64,000 nt of DNA, taken from positions 30,643,428 through 30,707,427 of the forward strand of contig JAYGXS010000004.1 of assembly GCA_036362985.1 (NCBI GenBank), read 5' to 3'. Both the position numbers and the translations under genes were made by a program. The stretch comes from Ligula intestinalis (lineage: Eukaryota > Platyhelminthes > Cestoda > Diphyllobothriidea > Diphyllobothriidae). Within the stretch, counting starts at the first letter, position 1, and each line of letters opens with the position of its first letter. Shown here one piece after another: positions 44,141-55,020 of this stretch. Below the pieces are notes generated by a model, which saw only the letters and a list, made by a program, of their open reading frames with translations, was not told the DNA's origin and did not search any database.

Positions 44141-46762
44141 ATGGGAATTTTCGCTGAACTAAGACGGACCAAAGATCCCTGGGTGTTAAGGGAACTCAAT
44201 AACTTCCTGAAGTTTGACACCCGACTTGCGGAGGCAAATGTTAGTTCCAAATTCATATCAGGATGCATGGATCGTGGGGAATACCCGAAACAATACTGGA
44301 GAAACCTGCGCAGAAACCATATCAATCCCACCTCAGCTACGCTACGAAGATATGCGGAAAGTCATCTAGACACAGTTCGAGACGGAATTCAGGAGCTCCA
44401 GCGGAACCTGTGCCAGAAGACTGCCGTCCTCGACCATCTTGAAAATTCTGAGAGACAAGCCTTCGAGAACTACGTAGAGACAATCAGAAATAGGCGAACC
44501 GAGGTCAAGTGGACCAAGCTCCTACGAAGTCTCCAACCAGGGAAAGCACAGACAGTGCTTCCGAACAATCCAGAGCAATACGTGCATAACCTTTCGTCAC
44601 TACATCTTAACAAGACGCTCCTAGAAGTATTATCTCTTGGTCCTAAGTTTTGCGTGCCCCAACGGAAGCAAAAACAGCTAGACCTGGAAATACAATTTGA
44701 GAGTCTCTTCAGTCAGACCTCGGACCTAAAACCCTCAGAGGCCAGGGAAGTTGATTACCTGAAATCTACTCTTGTCAATTGCTGTCATCAATACTTAAGA
44801 AAGGCTCCAAAATCCATAGGCCCCCTGACCAAGGCTCATCTAGATAGTCTGAAGGAGCTGCGCCGAAATGAAAACATATTAATTACAAGACCGGACAAGG
44901 GTTTGGGGATTGTGTTGATGGACAAGACAGATTATGTGACAAAACTTGAAGAAATATTATCAAATCGCACAAAATTTTCACAATCCGATAAAGACAAGGA
45001 CAGAACTGAAGCTGTTGAAGACAAACTGACAAAGTTACTAAAAGAGCTGCACAAAGAAGGACATTTATCAGACAAGGAGCTGGAGGAACTGAGGCCGGTT
45101 GGTACTACAATACCAAGAATGTATGGCCTCCCGAAAATCCATAAACAAGGTGTGCCACTCCGTCCGATCTTGGACATGAGAAACTCACCGTACCACGCCG
45201 TGGCAAAATGGCTTGCCGAAAAGTTAAAACCACTTCAGAGCCGCTTGTACCCAAGAAGCCTGAAAGACACGTTTGAATTCGTGGAAGCTGTCAAGGAGAC
45301 TAATATTGGCGAAACGATGATGCTGTCATTAGATGTATCCTCACTGTTCACCAACGTCCCGGTAGTGGAAACCATAGAATATCTATGCGACTTCATACGG
45401 GAAACACAATACCATATAGGGATGACAGTGGAGAGGCTGAAAGATCTACTGACATGCTGTACACAAAATGTACAATTTATCTGTAATGGCCGGCTATACA
45501 GGCAAATTGACGGAGTGGCCATGGGCTCACCACTTGGACCATTCCTGGCAAACGTCTTCATGGGCAAGATCGAGGAAACGAAGCTCAAAGACACTATCAA
45601 TGACCTTAAGTTCTATGGTCGATATGTGGACGACATCTTTTGCCTGACAAAGAAGACCGCTGATATCGATGGTCTAGTCCGAAAATTTAATAGCGCCCAC
45701 ACAGCACTCACATTTACAGTGGAAACAGAGGCGAACGAGGAACTCGCTTTCCTAGACGTCCTCTTACACAGACAAGAAGATGGCTCGATACAACGCCGAC
45801 TATTTAGAAAGAAAACCTGGACTGGGCAATACGTTAATTTTCACAGTTTCGTCCCCCTTAACGTCAAACGGAACTTAGTCCAGGGAATGGCAGCCAGAAT
45901 ACGCCGTATCTGCTCTCCTGAAATAGTGGAAGTAGAATTGCAGCAACTAAAGGACACACTCCAAGAAAACGGTTATCCGGAACGGTTCATCCTTCAGAAC
46001 ATCAAGGAACGTGCCCCAAAGGTCGCAATTGCAACGGCGGAAAAGAAAGATCTGTTAGTAAGACTGCCGTTTATTGGAGACGCAACGAGTGAACTAGTAA
46101 GAAGGCGCCTGAGGACAGCGGTTATGAATGCCTTCCCGGCTGCAAACTTGCGGGTTCTCTTCACTAACTCTCCCCTTCTACGAATGGGAGGTAAGGACAG
46201 ACTACCGTTTCAGGCCACATCTATGTGCATCTATTCGTTCACCTGTTCCTGTGGAGCAGGCTATATTGGCCGAACAACGCGACGTCTGGAGAAGAGAATG
46301 CGCGAGCACACACCAGCTTGGCTCAGCAGAGGGGAGAATAGACCGACCTCAAGCTCAATCCTCGCCCACCTAATTGATACAAACCACCAAGTGGACGCGA
46401 GTGAAGCCTTTCGGGTCATATACCGCACGCCAACGCACTTCTCCAAAGGCCTGCGCAAACGGGTGTTAGCCACAGCAGAAGCAGTGGCGATCCGGCTAGC
46501 AAAACCCATTCTATGCTGTCAAAAGGCGCTGGTTCATGCCATCGGCCTCCCTTGGCCGACTGCACGCGGAAATCCAACACCTACTGAAGCCAAAGCAGAC
46601 GAAGCTACGGAGAATAGTCAAACGCAAGCTGTGCGGCTGACATACAGAACTCAATCCGCGGATTGCGAGAACATCCCCCCTGTCTCATCTGGGCATGGCA
46701 ACCAGCGTCCTACCCGCGCAGGCGCCCGCGTTCAGGAGACGAGGGAAAACGCAGCTGCTTAA
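44141..46762 (+). CDS. Penelope-like reverse transcriptase with GIY-YIG endonuclease
   Basis: Uninterrupted 873-residue protein that in the family nicks target DNA and copies element RNA. The N-terminal 230 residues are basic and family-specific. The reverse transcriptase shows ITRPDKGLGIVLMDK (249-263), RMYGLPKIHK (326-335), SLDVSSLFTNVP (396-407), the GVAMGSPLGPFLANV block (458-472), and the catalytic YVDD at 495-498, then FLDVLL (537-542). The C-terminal GIY-YIG domain has CIYSFTCSC (696-704), GYIGRTTRRLEKRMREH (707-723) and LAHLIDTNH (741-749), with Cys and His residues of the PLE endonuclease. Residues after about 800 are rich in Thr, Glu and Pro. An in-frame stop at 44096 fixes the start near the first ATG at 44141. 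Reading is open and key residues are intact, so recent activity is possible. Confidence 0.92.
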   Translation: MGIFAELRRTKDPWVLRELNNFLKFDTRLAEANVSSKFISGCMDRGEYPKQYWRNLRRNHINPTSATLRRYAESHLDTVRDGIQELQRNLCQKTAVLDHLENSERQAFENYVETIRNRRTEVKWTKLLRSLQPGKAQTVLPNNPEQYVHNLSSLHLNKTLLEVLSLGPKFCVPQRKQKQLDLEIQFESLFSQTSDLKPSEAREVDYLKSTLVNCCHQYLRKAPKSIGPLTKAHLDSLKELRRNENILITRPDKGLGIVLMDKTDYVTKLEEILSNRTKFSQSDKDKDRTEAVEDKLTKLLKELHKEGHLSDKELEELRPVGTTIPRMYGLPKIHKQGVPLRPILDMRNSPYHAVAKWLAEKLKPLQSRLYPRSLKDTFEFVEAVKETNIGETMMLSLDVSSLFTNVPVVETIEYLCDFIRETQYHIGMTVERLKDLLTCCTQNVQFICNGRLYRQIDGVAMGSPLGPFLANVFMGKIEETKLKDTINDLKFYGRYVDDIFCLTKKTADIDGLVRKFNSAHTALTFTVETEANEELAFLDVLLHRQEDGSIQRRLFRKKTWTGQYVNFHSFVPLNVKRNLVQGMAARIRRICSPEIVEVELQQLKDTLQENGYPERFILQNIKERAPKVAIATAEKKDLLVRLPFIGDATSELVRRRLRTAVMNAFPAANLRVLFTNSPLLRMGGKDRLPFQATSMCIYSFTCSCGAGYIGRTTRRLEKRMREHTPAWLSRGENRPTSSSILAHLIDTNHQVDASEAFRVIYRTPTHFSKGLRKRVLATAEAVAIRLAKPILCCQKALVHAIGLPWPTARGNPTPTEAKADEATENSQTQAVRLTYRTQSADCENIPPVSSGHGNQRPTRAGARVQETRENAAA

Positions 46763-46806
46763 TTACCCTCACCCTTTTCCTCCCCCTCCCCCCTTCCCTA
46801 ACCTGA

Positions 46807-46820
46807 CGATTATATAATCG
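46807..46820 (+). repeat. Perfect 14-bp palindrome before the 3' pseudo-LTR
   Basis: CGATTATATAATCG ends exactly where the 3' pseudo-LTR starts. It is preceded by CTGA, so a second CTGACGA occurs, but without a GAA partner. Confidence 0.75.
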
Positions 46821-46909
46821 CTGTAATTAATTGAACAATTTTATTCCCCATGTCATGTACTGGCCTGACGATGAATGACCGAAAACGATCGTTTGCCAAC
46901 ACGACTTTT
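46821..46909 (+). repeat. 3' pseudo-LTR of PLE
   Basis: Identical to 44041-44129 over all 89 bases, including the hammerhead-like core. It is directly followed by the right target-site duplication. Confidence 0.9.
46861..46898 (+). ncRNA. Candidate hammerhead ribozyme in the 3' pseudo-LTR
   Basis: Same bases as the candidate at 44081-44118: TGGC-CTGACGA ... GAA ... TTT^GCCA. Same weakness in stem II. A third, identical copy is on the minus strand at 43563-43600. Confidence 0.45.
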
Positions 46910-46921
46910 GAATACTTAATC
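46910..46921 (+). repeat. 12-bp target-site duplication, right copy
   Basis: GAATACTTAATC, identical to 43513-43524. Confidence 0.8.
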
Positions 46922-47289
46922 TTAGATGAAATTAACTCCTCTCCGATTTTGACAAAAAATGCTCTCAGTTGAATCACAAGATTTCAAAAAACTCTACTGA
47001 GCAAAAGAAAAATTGAGAAAAATGCGGCTAGTTTCTCAAAGGGTTATAGAGGGAAAAAAAATCCGGCAAATTGCCTTTTCAAACGAATTTTGTCTTGACT
47101 TCCCTCAAAAGGCAGGATGTTTTTTGCACTTGCTAGAGACCTAGATAAGGGTTCTGTGATTTACTTTTTCACATTATGGAAATTTTTGAAAGTCTACATG
47201 GCAACTGAAATTTGTTCAACTGGTGCTATGTGAGGCCAAAAACACCTTTACATGTTTAAAAGGAGGAAAAGCTTACTGACAAAATATCG
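46922..47289. other. AT-rich spacer
   Basis: No gene or repeat recognised; long A and T runs. Confidence 0.5.
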
Positions 47290-47960
47290 ACAAGGTGTGC
47301 GAGAATAGAGCTCGAGATCGATTTAGTTGCACCTTTGCTTAACCAGGCCGGTACGTATTCACGTAATCTCTTTCCTAGGCACCTCGTTGTTCGGCCAATG
47401 TATCCTGCTCCCCAGGAGCAAGTGAATTACTATATGCACATGGATGTAGCCTTCAACTGGAGTCGGTCTGTATCTACCAATCATAAGAGGGTCGTTCGTG
47501 AAGAGCAGTGTAAGTTCACCGCGTTTGTGATCGCAGTCTTAAGGCGTCTTCTTACCAGCTCACTTGCTGCATCTCCTACGAAAGGTAGTCTCATTAATGC
47601 GCATTTTTTTCTGCGATTAAGGTAGCAGGCTTCTTGGTGCATTCGCAATATTCTTGAGGATGAACCTTTCTGGGTATCCATTTTCAAGAAGCCTGCGCTG
47701 CGGTTGTTGGAGTTCTGGTTCGACAGTTTCAGGAGAGCAGATCCGTCGTACTCTGGCTGCTAATCCCTGGACTAGATTTCATTTTATATTTAGTGGAACA
47801 AAACTGTGAAACTCAATGTATTGTCCTGTCCAGGTTTTATTTTGGAATAACCTACGCAGGATCGATCAATCATTTTGCCTTCACAGAAGGACATCAATGA
47901 ATACAATTTCATTATCAACCTCAGTCTCTGCAGAAAACCTGAACGCTGGGTACACGCTGT
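47290..47960 (-). pseudogene. Decayed family 1 PLE, 3' half
   Basis: Minus-strand fragments follow the PLE gene order from the end of the reverse transcriptase to before the GIY-YIG domain: a piece resembling ETE-NEE-AFLDVLL (about 47930-47870), KTWTGQ (about 47835-47815 as KIKPGQ), then MRLPFVGDAASELVRRRLKTA (47588-47525). Several frameshifts and stops are present. Clearly related to, but decayed from, the intact gene at 44141. Confidence 0.75.
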
Positions 47961-47999
47961 TAAAATTCCTGACCATAGCGTCAGTGTCAGGGTTGTAGT

Positions 48000-48085
48000 C
48001 TGTCAGACATTGGCCGAACAAAGAGGCGCATGGAAAAGAGAGTACGTGAACACATACCGTCCTGGTTAAGTAAAGGTGACAAAAT
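48000..48085 (+). pseudogene. Family 1 PLE GIY-YIG fragment
   Basis: In one plus frame this reads IGRTKRRMEKRVREHIPSWL, matching the YIGRTTRRLEKRMREHTPAWL of the intact element. It lies head-to-head against the minus-strand remnant at 47290-47960, so the two halves come from a rearranged or separate insertion. Confidence 0.7.
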
Positions 48086-48576
48086 ATTGTTGGGTGAGTG
48101 GCAGGCCGATGAAAAATTAATCATGTTATGATGCGAAACTAATGGAAGCGATAGATATTGGGTGGCGTCGCGCAGGCCCTCAATTCAGTGCCAGTAAGCA
48201 ATTAAATTCGTGCTTTTTGTGCAATTATGCCGACTGAGCTGCTTTGGTAGGATGACGATTCTGGCAGCATGCAAAACAGTTTCCAGTTATGCACCACGCC
48301 GCGACGTGTCTGCCGTCGTATGACAAGCTTATAATTCGCATTCTGAAGAGAAAATTTTACAGAGGACAGTACATGACGTCAGCTTTTGCACCTTCAGTCC
48401 TATTTGACTTCGACGTTCACCTTCATCACACTCTCCCCAACCAAAGTCTATGCAGCGGAAAAAAGCCGCCGCAGTTGGCAAAATGTCCTCAGACGACAAT
48501 CAAAGAAGTAATTGTAACAGTAAAGTTGGTCTAACACCCTAGATGCTCCTAGTCCTGTGGTTACTTTTAGTTTTAG

Positions 48577-48753
48577 TTTAGTTTATTATTTAGTTTGTTA
48601 GTTTAATTTTACTTTTGGTGTGGTTTACTTTTTAGTTTGGTTAGATGCCCCCCAACGTTAGATGAACATACTTAAATAACTACTTTATAATAAACTAAAG
48701 CCTAACCTACACTAAGCCTAACATCAAATCGATAAACTAAATAATAAACTAAA
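48577..48753 (+). repeat. 20-bp perfect inverted repeat, AT-rich
   Basis: TTTAGTTTATTATTTAGTTT (48577-48596) is exactly complementary to 48734-48753. The low-complexity TAAACTAA motif recurs between them, so this may be slippage-derived rather than a mobile-element terminus. Confidence 0.6.
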
Positions 48754-49139
48754 GACTAAGCTCTGCTAATTCCATCGGTCCTGTTAGCCGGAATTCTGGG
48801 TCTAGAAGCATCTAAGGTGGTAAACCCACTTCCGTGTTAGCAACCAAATTTTCAATGCTAGGCTTTCTGTCGACAAACTGCCGCTCAATCTTCAGCAAAA
48901 CTTCACACAAAATAAAATGAAAAATTGGCGAAAAATGTATCTTCTTAAATTTTGCTGCAACAGTCGTCGGGAGGGTTTTGCGGTTGGAGGCTAGCTGTGC
49001 GCGATAAATAACATAAGAAATGTGTAGGTCGAGCTCCTGAAAGGTATAAATCGGAGGTACTGAGTAGACGCAAGTAGGCATCTATTATATTGCATTGATC
49101 CTGCTAGACTACTCGAGCTTAACAATTTGTCAAACCAAA

Positions 49140-51230
49140 CAATACATTTTCTTCAATTTTAAATTTGAAAAAAAGGTTACATTTTGTATCGAACGTGTAC
49201 GAGAAACAATATTTAGACCAGAAGTTCGGCAAATCAAAACCGGAATTAAAAACAAACGAACACATGAAACACAATCTATCCTCTGGGCAGTTGACTGAAC
49301 AAGAACTAAAGGTGTTGAGCCATGAAACCAACTGTAATATAGCAGACGCTAAGCCAGCCGAATTATTGCGGGACTAGAAGCCACACTAGTGCGAACCAAC
49401 GCAGCAGCCGACGCGAAGCACACAGTGCGCCAGAAGGTCACCTCCCTATTAATGACGAATAGGCCCACCAATAACATGTCACTGGCAGAAGAAGAGGCGA
49501 TGAGGAGATTAAAAATGAACAATGATATAATCGTGCTACCGGCCGACAAGGGAAGAGCAATGGTCGTGATGGACCGCAGCGATTATAACGCGAAAGCAAA
49601 AGCCTTCCTCGACGACCAACAATCCTACAAACCCATGCCTTCCTCACAGGCTAAATCGACGATAAGCCAGCTAACTGGTCTCCTGAACCGACTTTGAGGC
49701 AACAACATGATGTCGCAAGACGAATGGCGACAAAGCAAACTAACCGACACAGCACTGGTTCGGTTTTACGGCTTGCCCAAAATCCACAAACCAAACGTTC
49801 CACTCCGGCCAATCGTGGCATTGAAAGGCAGCCCTACTTACAACCTATCCAAACGCATGTCACGAAAACTAAGCTTTCTTCGAGAGGGCTCAACGACCTC
49901 AATCAATTCGGTCTCCCAATTTATAGCCACTGTCCGGGCAGAACGTTTTAACCAGATCAAATTATGGCATCTTTTGATGTCATGTTACTATTCACATCCA
50001 CCCCTCCGTACCTGACACGCGACGTCCTACGCAAACGACTCGAAGAGAAATGCGATGAATCGAGGGGTCCTCTAAAAACTGGTCATCTCATGCTACTCTT
50101 CGTCTTCTGCCAAATAAACTTTTTTGGGTTTGATAGCCGAACATATGAACAGCCTAAAGAGACGCCGATGGGATTCCCAATTTCCAATCTCATCGCAGAA
50201 CTTGTCTTACAGGAGCTGGAAAATGTCACCTTCGACCAATTTGAGCCTGCATTCTGGTGCCGATAGGTGGATGACACTTTCGTTATAATCGAAAGGAGCA
50301 GACTAGCAGACTTCCAAAACCTGCTTAACGGCATCTTCCTGACATTCAATTCAAAAAGAAGGAAGAGAATATTGGACAACTACCGTTCCTGGATGTCCTC
50401 GTCCCGCGCAGACCCAACGGGATTTCAGCACCATGATTTATAGAAAGGTGACTAACAACACGCAGGTGCTCAGCTCCCATAGCAACCACCCAATGGCGCA
50501 TAAACGTGGCTGTATTAGAGCACCCTTTCAATGGGTGAAGACACACTGCAGTGAACCGGAGGGGTGAGTGCAATAACTACGACACCTTCTTGACCAACTG
50601 GCCAGGAATAGATACCCAAACAGCTTCTTCAGCCGCTGCCTCCGTACGCACCCACGCGGAACAAACGAAAGGGGACCACCAACGCTCTGGCACCCTCTAC
50701 CGTACATTAAACATGTGTGAGAAGCAACCAGGCGTATCGCTGCAGAGCTCGGCATGGGTATTGCTCATTGCCTGATAGCTACCATGCGTTCACGAGTCAT
50801 GTAAATAAAAGACCCATGGGATGTATGTGAGTAGTCTGGCGTCGTTTATCAGGTGCCATGCCGCGAATGTTCTTGCCATTATATAGGGCAGATCGGAGGA
50901 CGACTTAGCTCGCGGAGAGGCGACACACTGTCCCAGATCGCAACCCACACACTGGAAGAAGGCCACGAATTCGATTTCTTGGGCACTCGGATAATGGCAC
51001 GAGCCAGTAATGAGGTGGGGCGAGAACTGCTGGAGACCTGGGTGTCAGATCCTAACTCCATCAACAGGCATGTGGATATACCACCCCGTTAGTTTAACAT
51101 CCGTACTCGCTACCAGAAACCTCAGCCCAGTTCCTGTACAATCATGCCGGCTGCCACTTCAAGGCCACACGCCACAACTCCAGGGGTGTGCGTTGCGGAC
51201 ACACGATAAGATGGCGTGAGAATGGACGTG
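49140..51230 (+). pseudogene. Decayed Penelope-like element (family 2)
   Basis: Order is N-terminal HNLSSGQLTEQELKVLSHET (about 49265-49325), reverse transcriptase start DIIVLPADKGRAMVVMDRSD (about 49524-49585), RFYGLPKIHKPNVPLRPIVA (about 49761), ETPMGFPISNLIAELVLQELE (50160-50222), then VDDTFVII preceded by TAG where the catalytic Tyr codon should be (50265-50285), a GIY-YIG part with CRECSCHYIGQIGGRLSSR (about 50860-50920), and the C-terminal tail also seen at 1-360. At least four frameshifts or stops. The protein differs clearly from the intact family 1. Confidence 0.85.
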
Positions 51231-52080
51231 GCGTGGGCATTGACCAATTACAAGTACCAACCTCCTCCCACCCCCATTTACGCGTAGCCAACGCTTGCTG
51301 TTTTCTCACTTTCTCTGACGATGGCTTCTCTTGTGGAGTTGAAAGCTCAGAAGAATAAAATTGCCGTTTCAGAGATCACGTCTTCTCCTTCTTTGCAACA
51401 ATATTTATGTGCATGTTTTCCGTATAATATATTTGAATTTGTAAGGGCATTGAAAATTGGTAAAAAAAATGCATACTACGTAAGTAACCCTTTTAACAGA
51501 CGGTCAGAACGAAGAACACTGAAAGACGACACGTTAAAGTGAGCAGGTTGCAGGATAATCAATCTTCGGACCATAAGTTCTTCGCATTGAAACCCAATTT
51601 CAGGATTTCGGTCGACGTTTCGGCTGAGATAGAAAATATACTGTGACATAGATTCTTTCCTAGCCTTTTTGGCGTTTATAACAAGGCAGTTGGTTTTTTT
51701 AGAGGTCGTCAGCAATGCTTTCAGCTTATTTAATTAGTAGAGTATAATGTCTTCGCAAAATATGCATTCAAAAAAACAAAATTTATCATCTCCAAAAGCT
51801 GCGCAATCTAAAGGAATTTTTGAGTAAACTGACCCTATCTAATTCATCCCACTACATGTAAGCTTATTTCTGCTTTTTACGATTCGAGATTCAAGGTGTG
51901 TTCGAAGGCATTACCGATAACGACGAAAGAAAGATTTTAATGACCATTTCTGATTTATTAGGCATCATCAGCCCATAATACCCAACTGCAGGTTTGGGGC
52001 ACTGCAAAACGCCCGGTCCGTCGGCGCCCCCTCTTTCAACATAGTGAATAGTCCAGATCACAACCACGGGATAAAAAGTG
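51231..52080. other. Unassigned AT-rich spacer
   Basis: A 73-codon plus-strand reading (51321-51542) matches nothing I know. No other features. Confidence 0.4.
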
Positions 52081-52200
52081 TGTAGCTGAACGGTTAGAGA
52101 ATTCGACTCAGTGACCGAAGATCCTGGGTTCGAATCTCAGGTGCATCAAGTGTAGGTTTGAGTAACGGCTGGCTGATAGTGCTAATAAGCTATAAATGAA
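52080..52200 (+). repeat. tRNA-derived SINE-like element, other family
   Basis: TAGCTGAACGG matches the polymerase III A box and GGGTTCGAATCTC the B box, with a CGACTCAGTGACCGAAGATC stretch between. It is followed by a TGTAGGTTTGAGTAACGGCT body. Not foldable as a normal tRNA. Confidence 0.65.
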
Positions 52201-53815
52201 CATTTCAGTCTTTGTCAGAACTCCCTCCGTATATAACTTGGAAGTACGTTCATCGATCGCGTTACATGGAATGATCATGATGTCCCTCGTATGCCTCAAT
52301 TTCCCTATCGTCTTATTTGTGACGTCGACTAGTTTTTGAAGTCACTGGCAGTCGGTGGTGCACAAGTTTCCTTGTCCTTTACTAGGGTTTCTAGCTTCTT
52401 CCAGTATTCAGCCAAAACGACAGTAGGTGACAAGCTGACGATATACTGAATCTTCTGTATTTCCAGAAACACTTGGGCTTCTACCTTTGAAATCGTTAGC
52501 TACTATTTTTTTATAGAGGAGTTACTTCGACACCTTTTTCCCACGGCAGTTTTACATTCCTTACCCGACTCACATTTCTGGAGCACTGGTGCTCATGGAC
52601 AGGGGTAGGGGTCCGGTCGGAGATTATGTGACCAGCATGGAATGCGATGAACGATCTATATGAGAATGCACAACCTTGCGCATCTGATCTGTGCATTGAT
52701 TGGCTACTTCGTTGGGAAACGTTCTCCCGTGTTTACATGCTGCTTTAAGAATCCTTTTACTATAGATTGGCTTTATTTTTACTTTATTTCCTTTACTATT
52801 GCGTACTTTATTGTTAGGATTTGAATGTTTAAAGTTTGCGGCTTGGCTACGTCGTCTAGGTTACTTTGTATTATTTTTACATTTTAAATTGACTGATATT
52901 ATTACTTATTGTGATTCCTTTGTTTACCGGTTTTAGTAGGGCTTTCTTGTGAAGCTGCTATTGCCTCTAAACTGATAAGTAAAACCACATGTATCTTTTG
53001 AGAAGCCTGACTTTCCACCGACAAAAAAAGAAAATCGATGGAAAGCCAGACTACTGAAAGTGTACATTTGGTTTTATTAGTAAAAGCATTTAGTGCAAGT
53101 ATATGTTAGGGTGTTTTCCCGTTCATTTAAATGACAATAAATAATAGAAAGAGCAATAATATATTACTTAATGAATATTCCTAAAAAATACATAAATAAA
53201 AGAATATCAGTCAAACTACAATGATATGATAATAAAAAGTTACCTAGATGAATTATAGAATCAGCGCACAGAACGGGTGTCCAAGTTTGCGCATTCCCAT
53301 AAACATAGTTCATCCCCATGGAACAGCACCTCATCGACGCGCCCACGAGGCCGACGTCAGCTAACACGAGCAGCAACCACTGACCAGTTCGCAGGTTTCT
53401 GTATGATATAAAGAGGGGTTATCTTAAGGCGGTGTATGCGGACCATGTTTATAAATGGAAAGCTACGATCCTTTATGGGCGGATATTTCATGGTTTTTAA
53501 GTCTCATACTTCGAAACTTGTTGAAAACCCCGAAGCTACCATTGCTTTAAACAACGAATTTAAAAGACGTTACTTGCTACCAAATAAGTACAAACAAGGT
53601 TTTGTGCATTTATTCCATGGAATATATTTGAATTGACAAGTGCATCGAAAATCAACCAGATGTCATTTTGACAGAATGCAGTTTTTGCAGGTATTAGAAA
53701 ACCCGCGCTTTCAAAATCCGACAACCTGCACGCTAATTAATCCTATGACTCAGCTTCAGTAATTTGTTTACATTGAAAATACATTTTTAGAATTTCATTT
53801 CAGGGGATAGCCTAT
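52200..53815. other. AT-rich spacer
   Basis: Long AT-rich sequence without a supported gene; a 66-codon reading (53436-53636) has no recognised domain. Confidence 0.4.
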
Positions 53816-53831
53816 CGAATAGAGTTAAGGC

Positions 53832-53960
53832 TAATAAGTTTTAACCCTAACTGCTGCGAGCTTCCAGGCCCGGTTCCTTATGAGAGAAGTCATGGGAAAG
53901 CCAGATTCGTAGGAGGAGTGTATTCTGTACAGAAGGAAAGGAGCATAGTTTGTAAGAGAT
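53832..53960 (-). repeat. LTR-like dispersed repeat, copy 7
   Basis: ACCCTAACTGCTGCGAGCTT, CCAGGCCCGGTTCCTTA, then GTGTATTCTGTACAGAAGGA. The outer flanks differ from the other copies. Confidence 0.6.
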
Positions 53961-54498
53961 TTGACTATCGGAGCGCACGTCCAGCCGCGAGGCGGGCTAG
54001 GTTTGAAGTGGTGTCTAGCAACAGCTACCGCATTGAGGTCTCTCCAGACAGGTTGGGGCCAATCTTCTATTGAGACCAGTCTACGAATGCGGGCTTCTCA
54101 TTGGACGGATTGAGATCACGATGGGAAGGCAGGGTCCACTCGCCTGCGCCTGGTCCCAAAGGCACACTGTCAACAGCAGTGGAGTGCGATGAGCAAGTGG
54201 TGCTAGTGGCGGTGCCTTAAAACCCACCTACTGTACATTGCTCTGTCTTCTGAAACTCCTTGATTAACTTTAACTGATCACTCTCAAGCCCCGCCAGCAG
54301 CCACGCAGTGGCTAGTTTCTAGGCCGATAGCCCTTCCGACAAAGACATAGGAGACTAAATTGGCCACACGGGGCGAGCTTTGCCCGTGGCAGAGAGGCAC
54401 TATATATCTACAGAAACTCAGTGGTGGTCAGAGTTCCCCGCTACGTGGCCGGCCTCGGACCTGCAAGTGCATGGATGTGTTCTCGAGGATGACAAGTT

Positions 54499-54940
54499 TG
54501 TAGCGACCTCTTATTCTAAGCCATGCCTTGCTTACGTACCCGTGGGGTATGAACCGGGTGTCTAGGTTTCTTGCCTACCGGTCCGTGCGCGCTAGACGGT
54601 CGAACCTCCGATTGAGGTGACGGACCTGTCTGGCCGACTGGCCAACCATTTCCCTAGCCCAAGTCACAAACAGACCATAATGTGGCGACTGCTTATTTTT
54701 AGACACTACCGGACCCGGTGATCTACTTGCCGGACCGCGCCTCTGGACTCCGGCCTATTTATGGCTGAACTTCACTTGTATGGGAGTCATTTGCTCATTT
54801 CTTATACACTACTCATTCAACACTACAATAAATCATCTATAACAATCTGGCCTCATCACGCCTTATCATATCCACTAGCTTATAAAAGTTGGGATACGTT
54901 CAATCGCCTATTATATCGCCGGACCACATCGTATCCCACA
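54499..54940 (+). repeat. Candidate LTR (5' copy), starts TGTAGCGACC
   Basis: First 70 bases match 55483-55552 (TGTAGCGACCTCTTATTCTA versus TGTAGCGGCC...). It contains a CAATAAA-type signal at about 54827, ends TATCCCACA at 54940 and is followed by a PBS-like TGTTGACCCCGACG. The rest differs from the 3' copy, so the two ends belong to diverged or mosaic LTRs. Confidence 0.5.
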
Positions 54941-54941
54941 T

Positions 54942-55020
54942 TGTTGACCCCGACGTCTACTTATCCCTACACTGTTGACTCCGACGTCTCTCTATCTCAT
55001 ATTGGTGACCCGATTTTCTT
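54942..55020 (+). repeat. Tandem PBS-like motifs, tRNA-Trp type
   Basis: TGTTGACCCCGACG (54942), TGTTGACTCCGACG (54973) and TGGTGACCCGATT (55003) are spaced 31 and 30 bases. The CsRn1 group of Ty3/gypsy elements uses a tRNA-Trp primer with a TGGTGACCCCGACG site, so this looks like a tandem triplication of the PBS region. Confidence 0.5.

Larger units (their letters stand above)
43525..46909 (+). mobile_element. Penelope-like element, full length (family 1)
   Basis: The unit is bounded by identical 12-bp direct repeats. Order: inverted pseudo-LTR (43525-43640), 400-base N gap (43641-44040), pseudo-LTR in forward orientation (44041-44129), an uninterrupted 873-codon gene (44141-46762), short 3' UTR, and a second forward pseudo-LTR (46821-46909). 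The forward pseudo-LTRs are identical over 89 bases, and the inverted arm matches the forward one exactly over 116 bases. Penelope-like elements are known for such pseudo-LTRs, 5' inverted partial copies, variable target-site duplications and a reverse transcriptase of the telomerase-related group. Two decayed relatives lie at 47290 and 60190. Confidence 0.9.

Noticed and set aside
46803..46820. Second hammerhead core before the 3' pseudo-LTR
   Set aside because: CTGACGA is present but no GAA and no stem I partner follow; the palindrome explains the sequence better.
53850..53865. Telomere-like CCCTAA motif in the LTR-like repeats
   Set aside because: Only one or two units appear at a fixed place in a dispersed repeat, so it is not a telomeric array.
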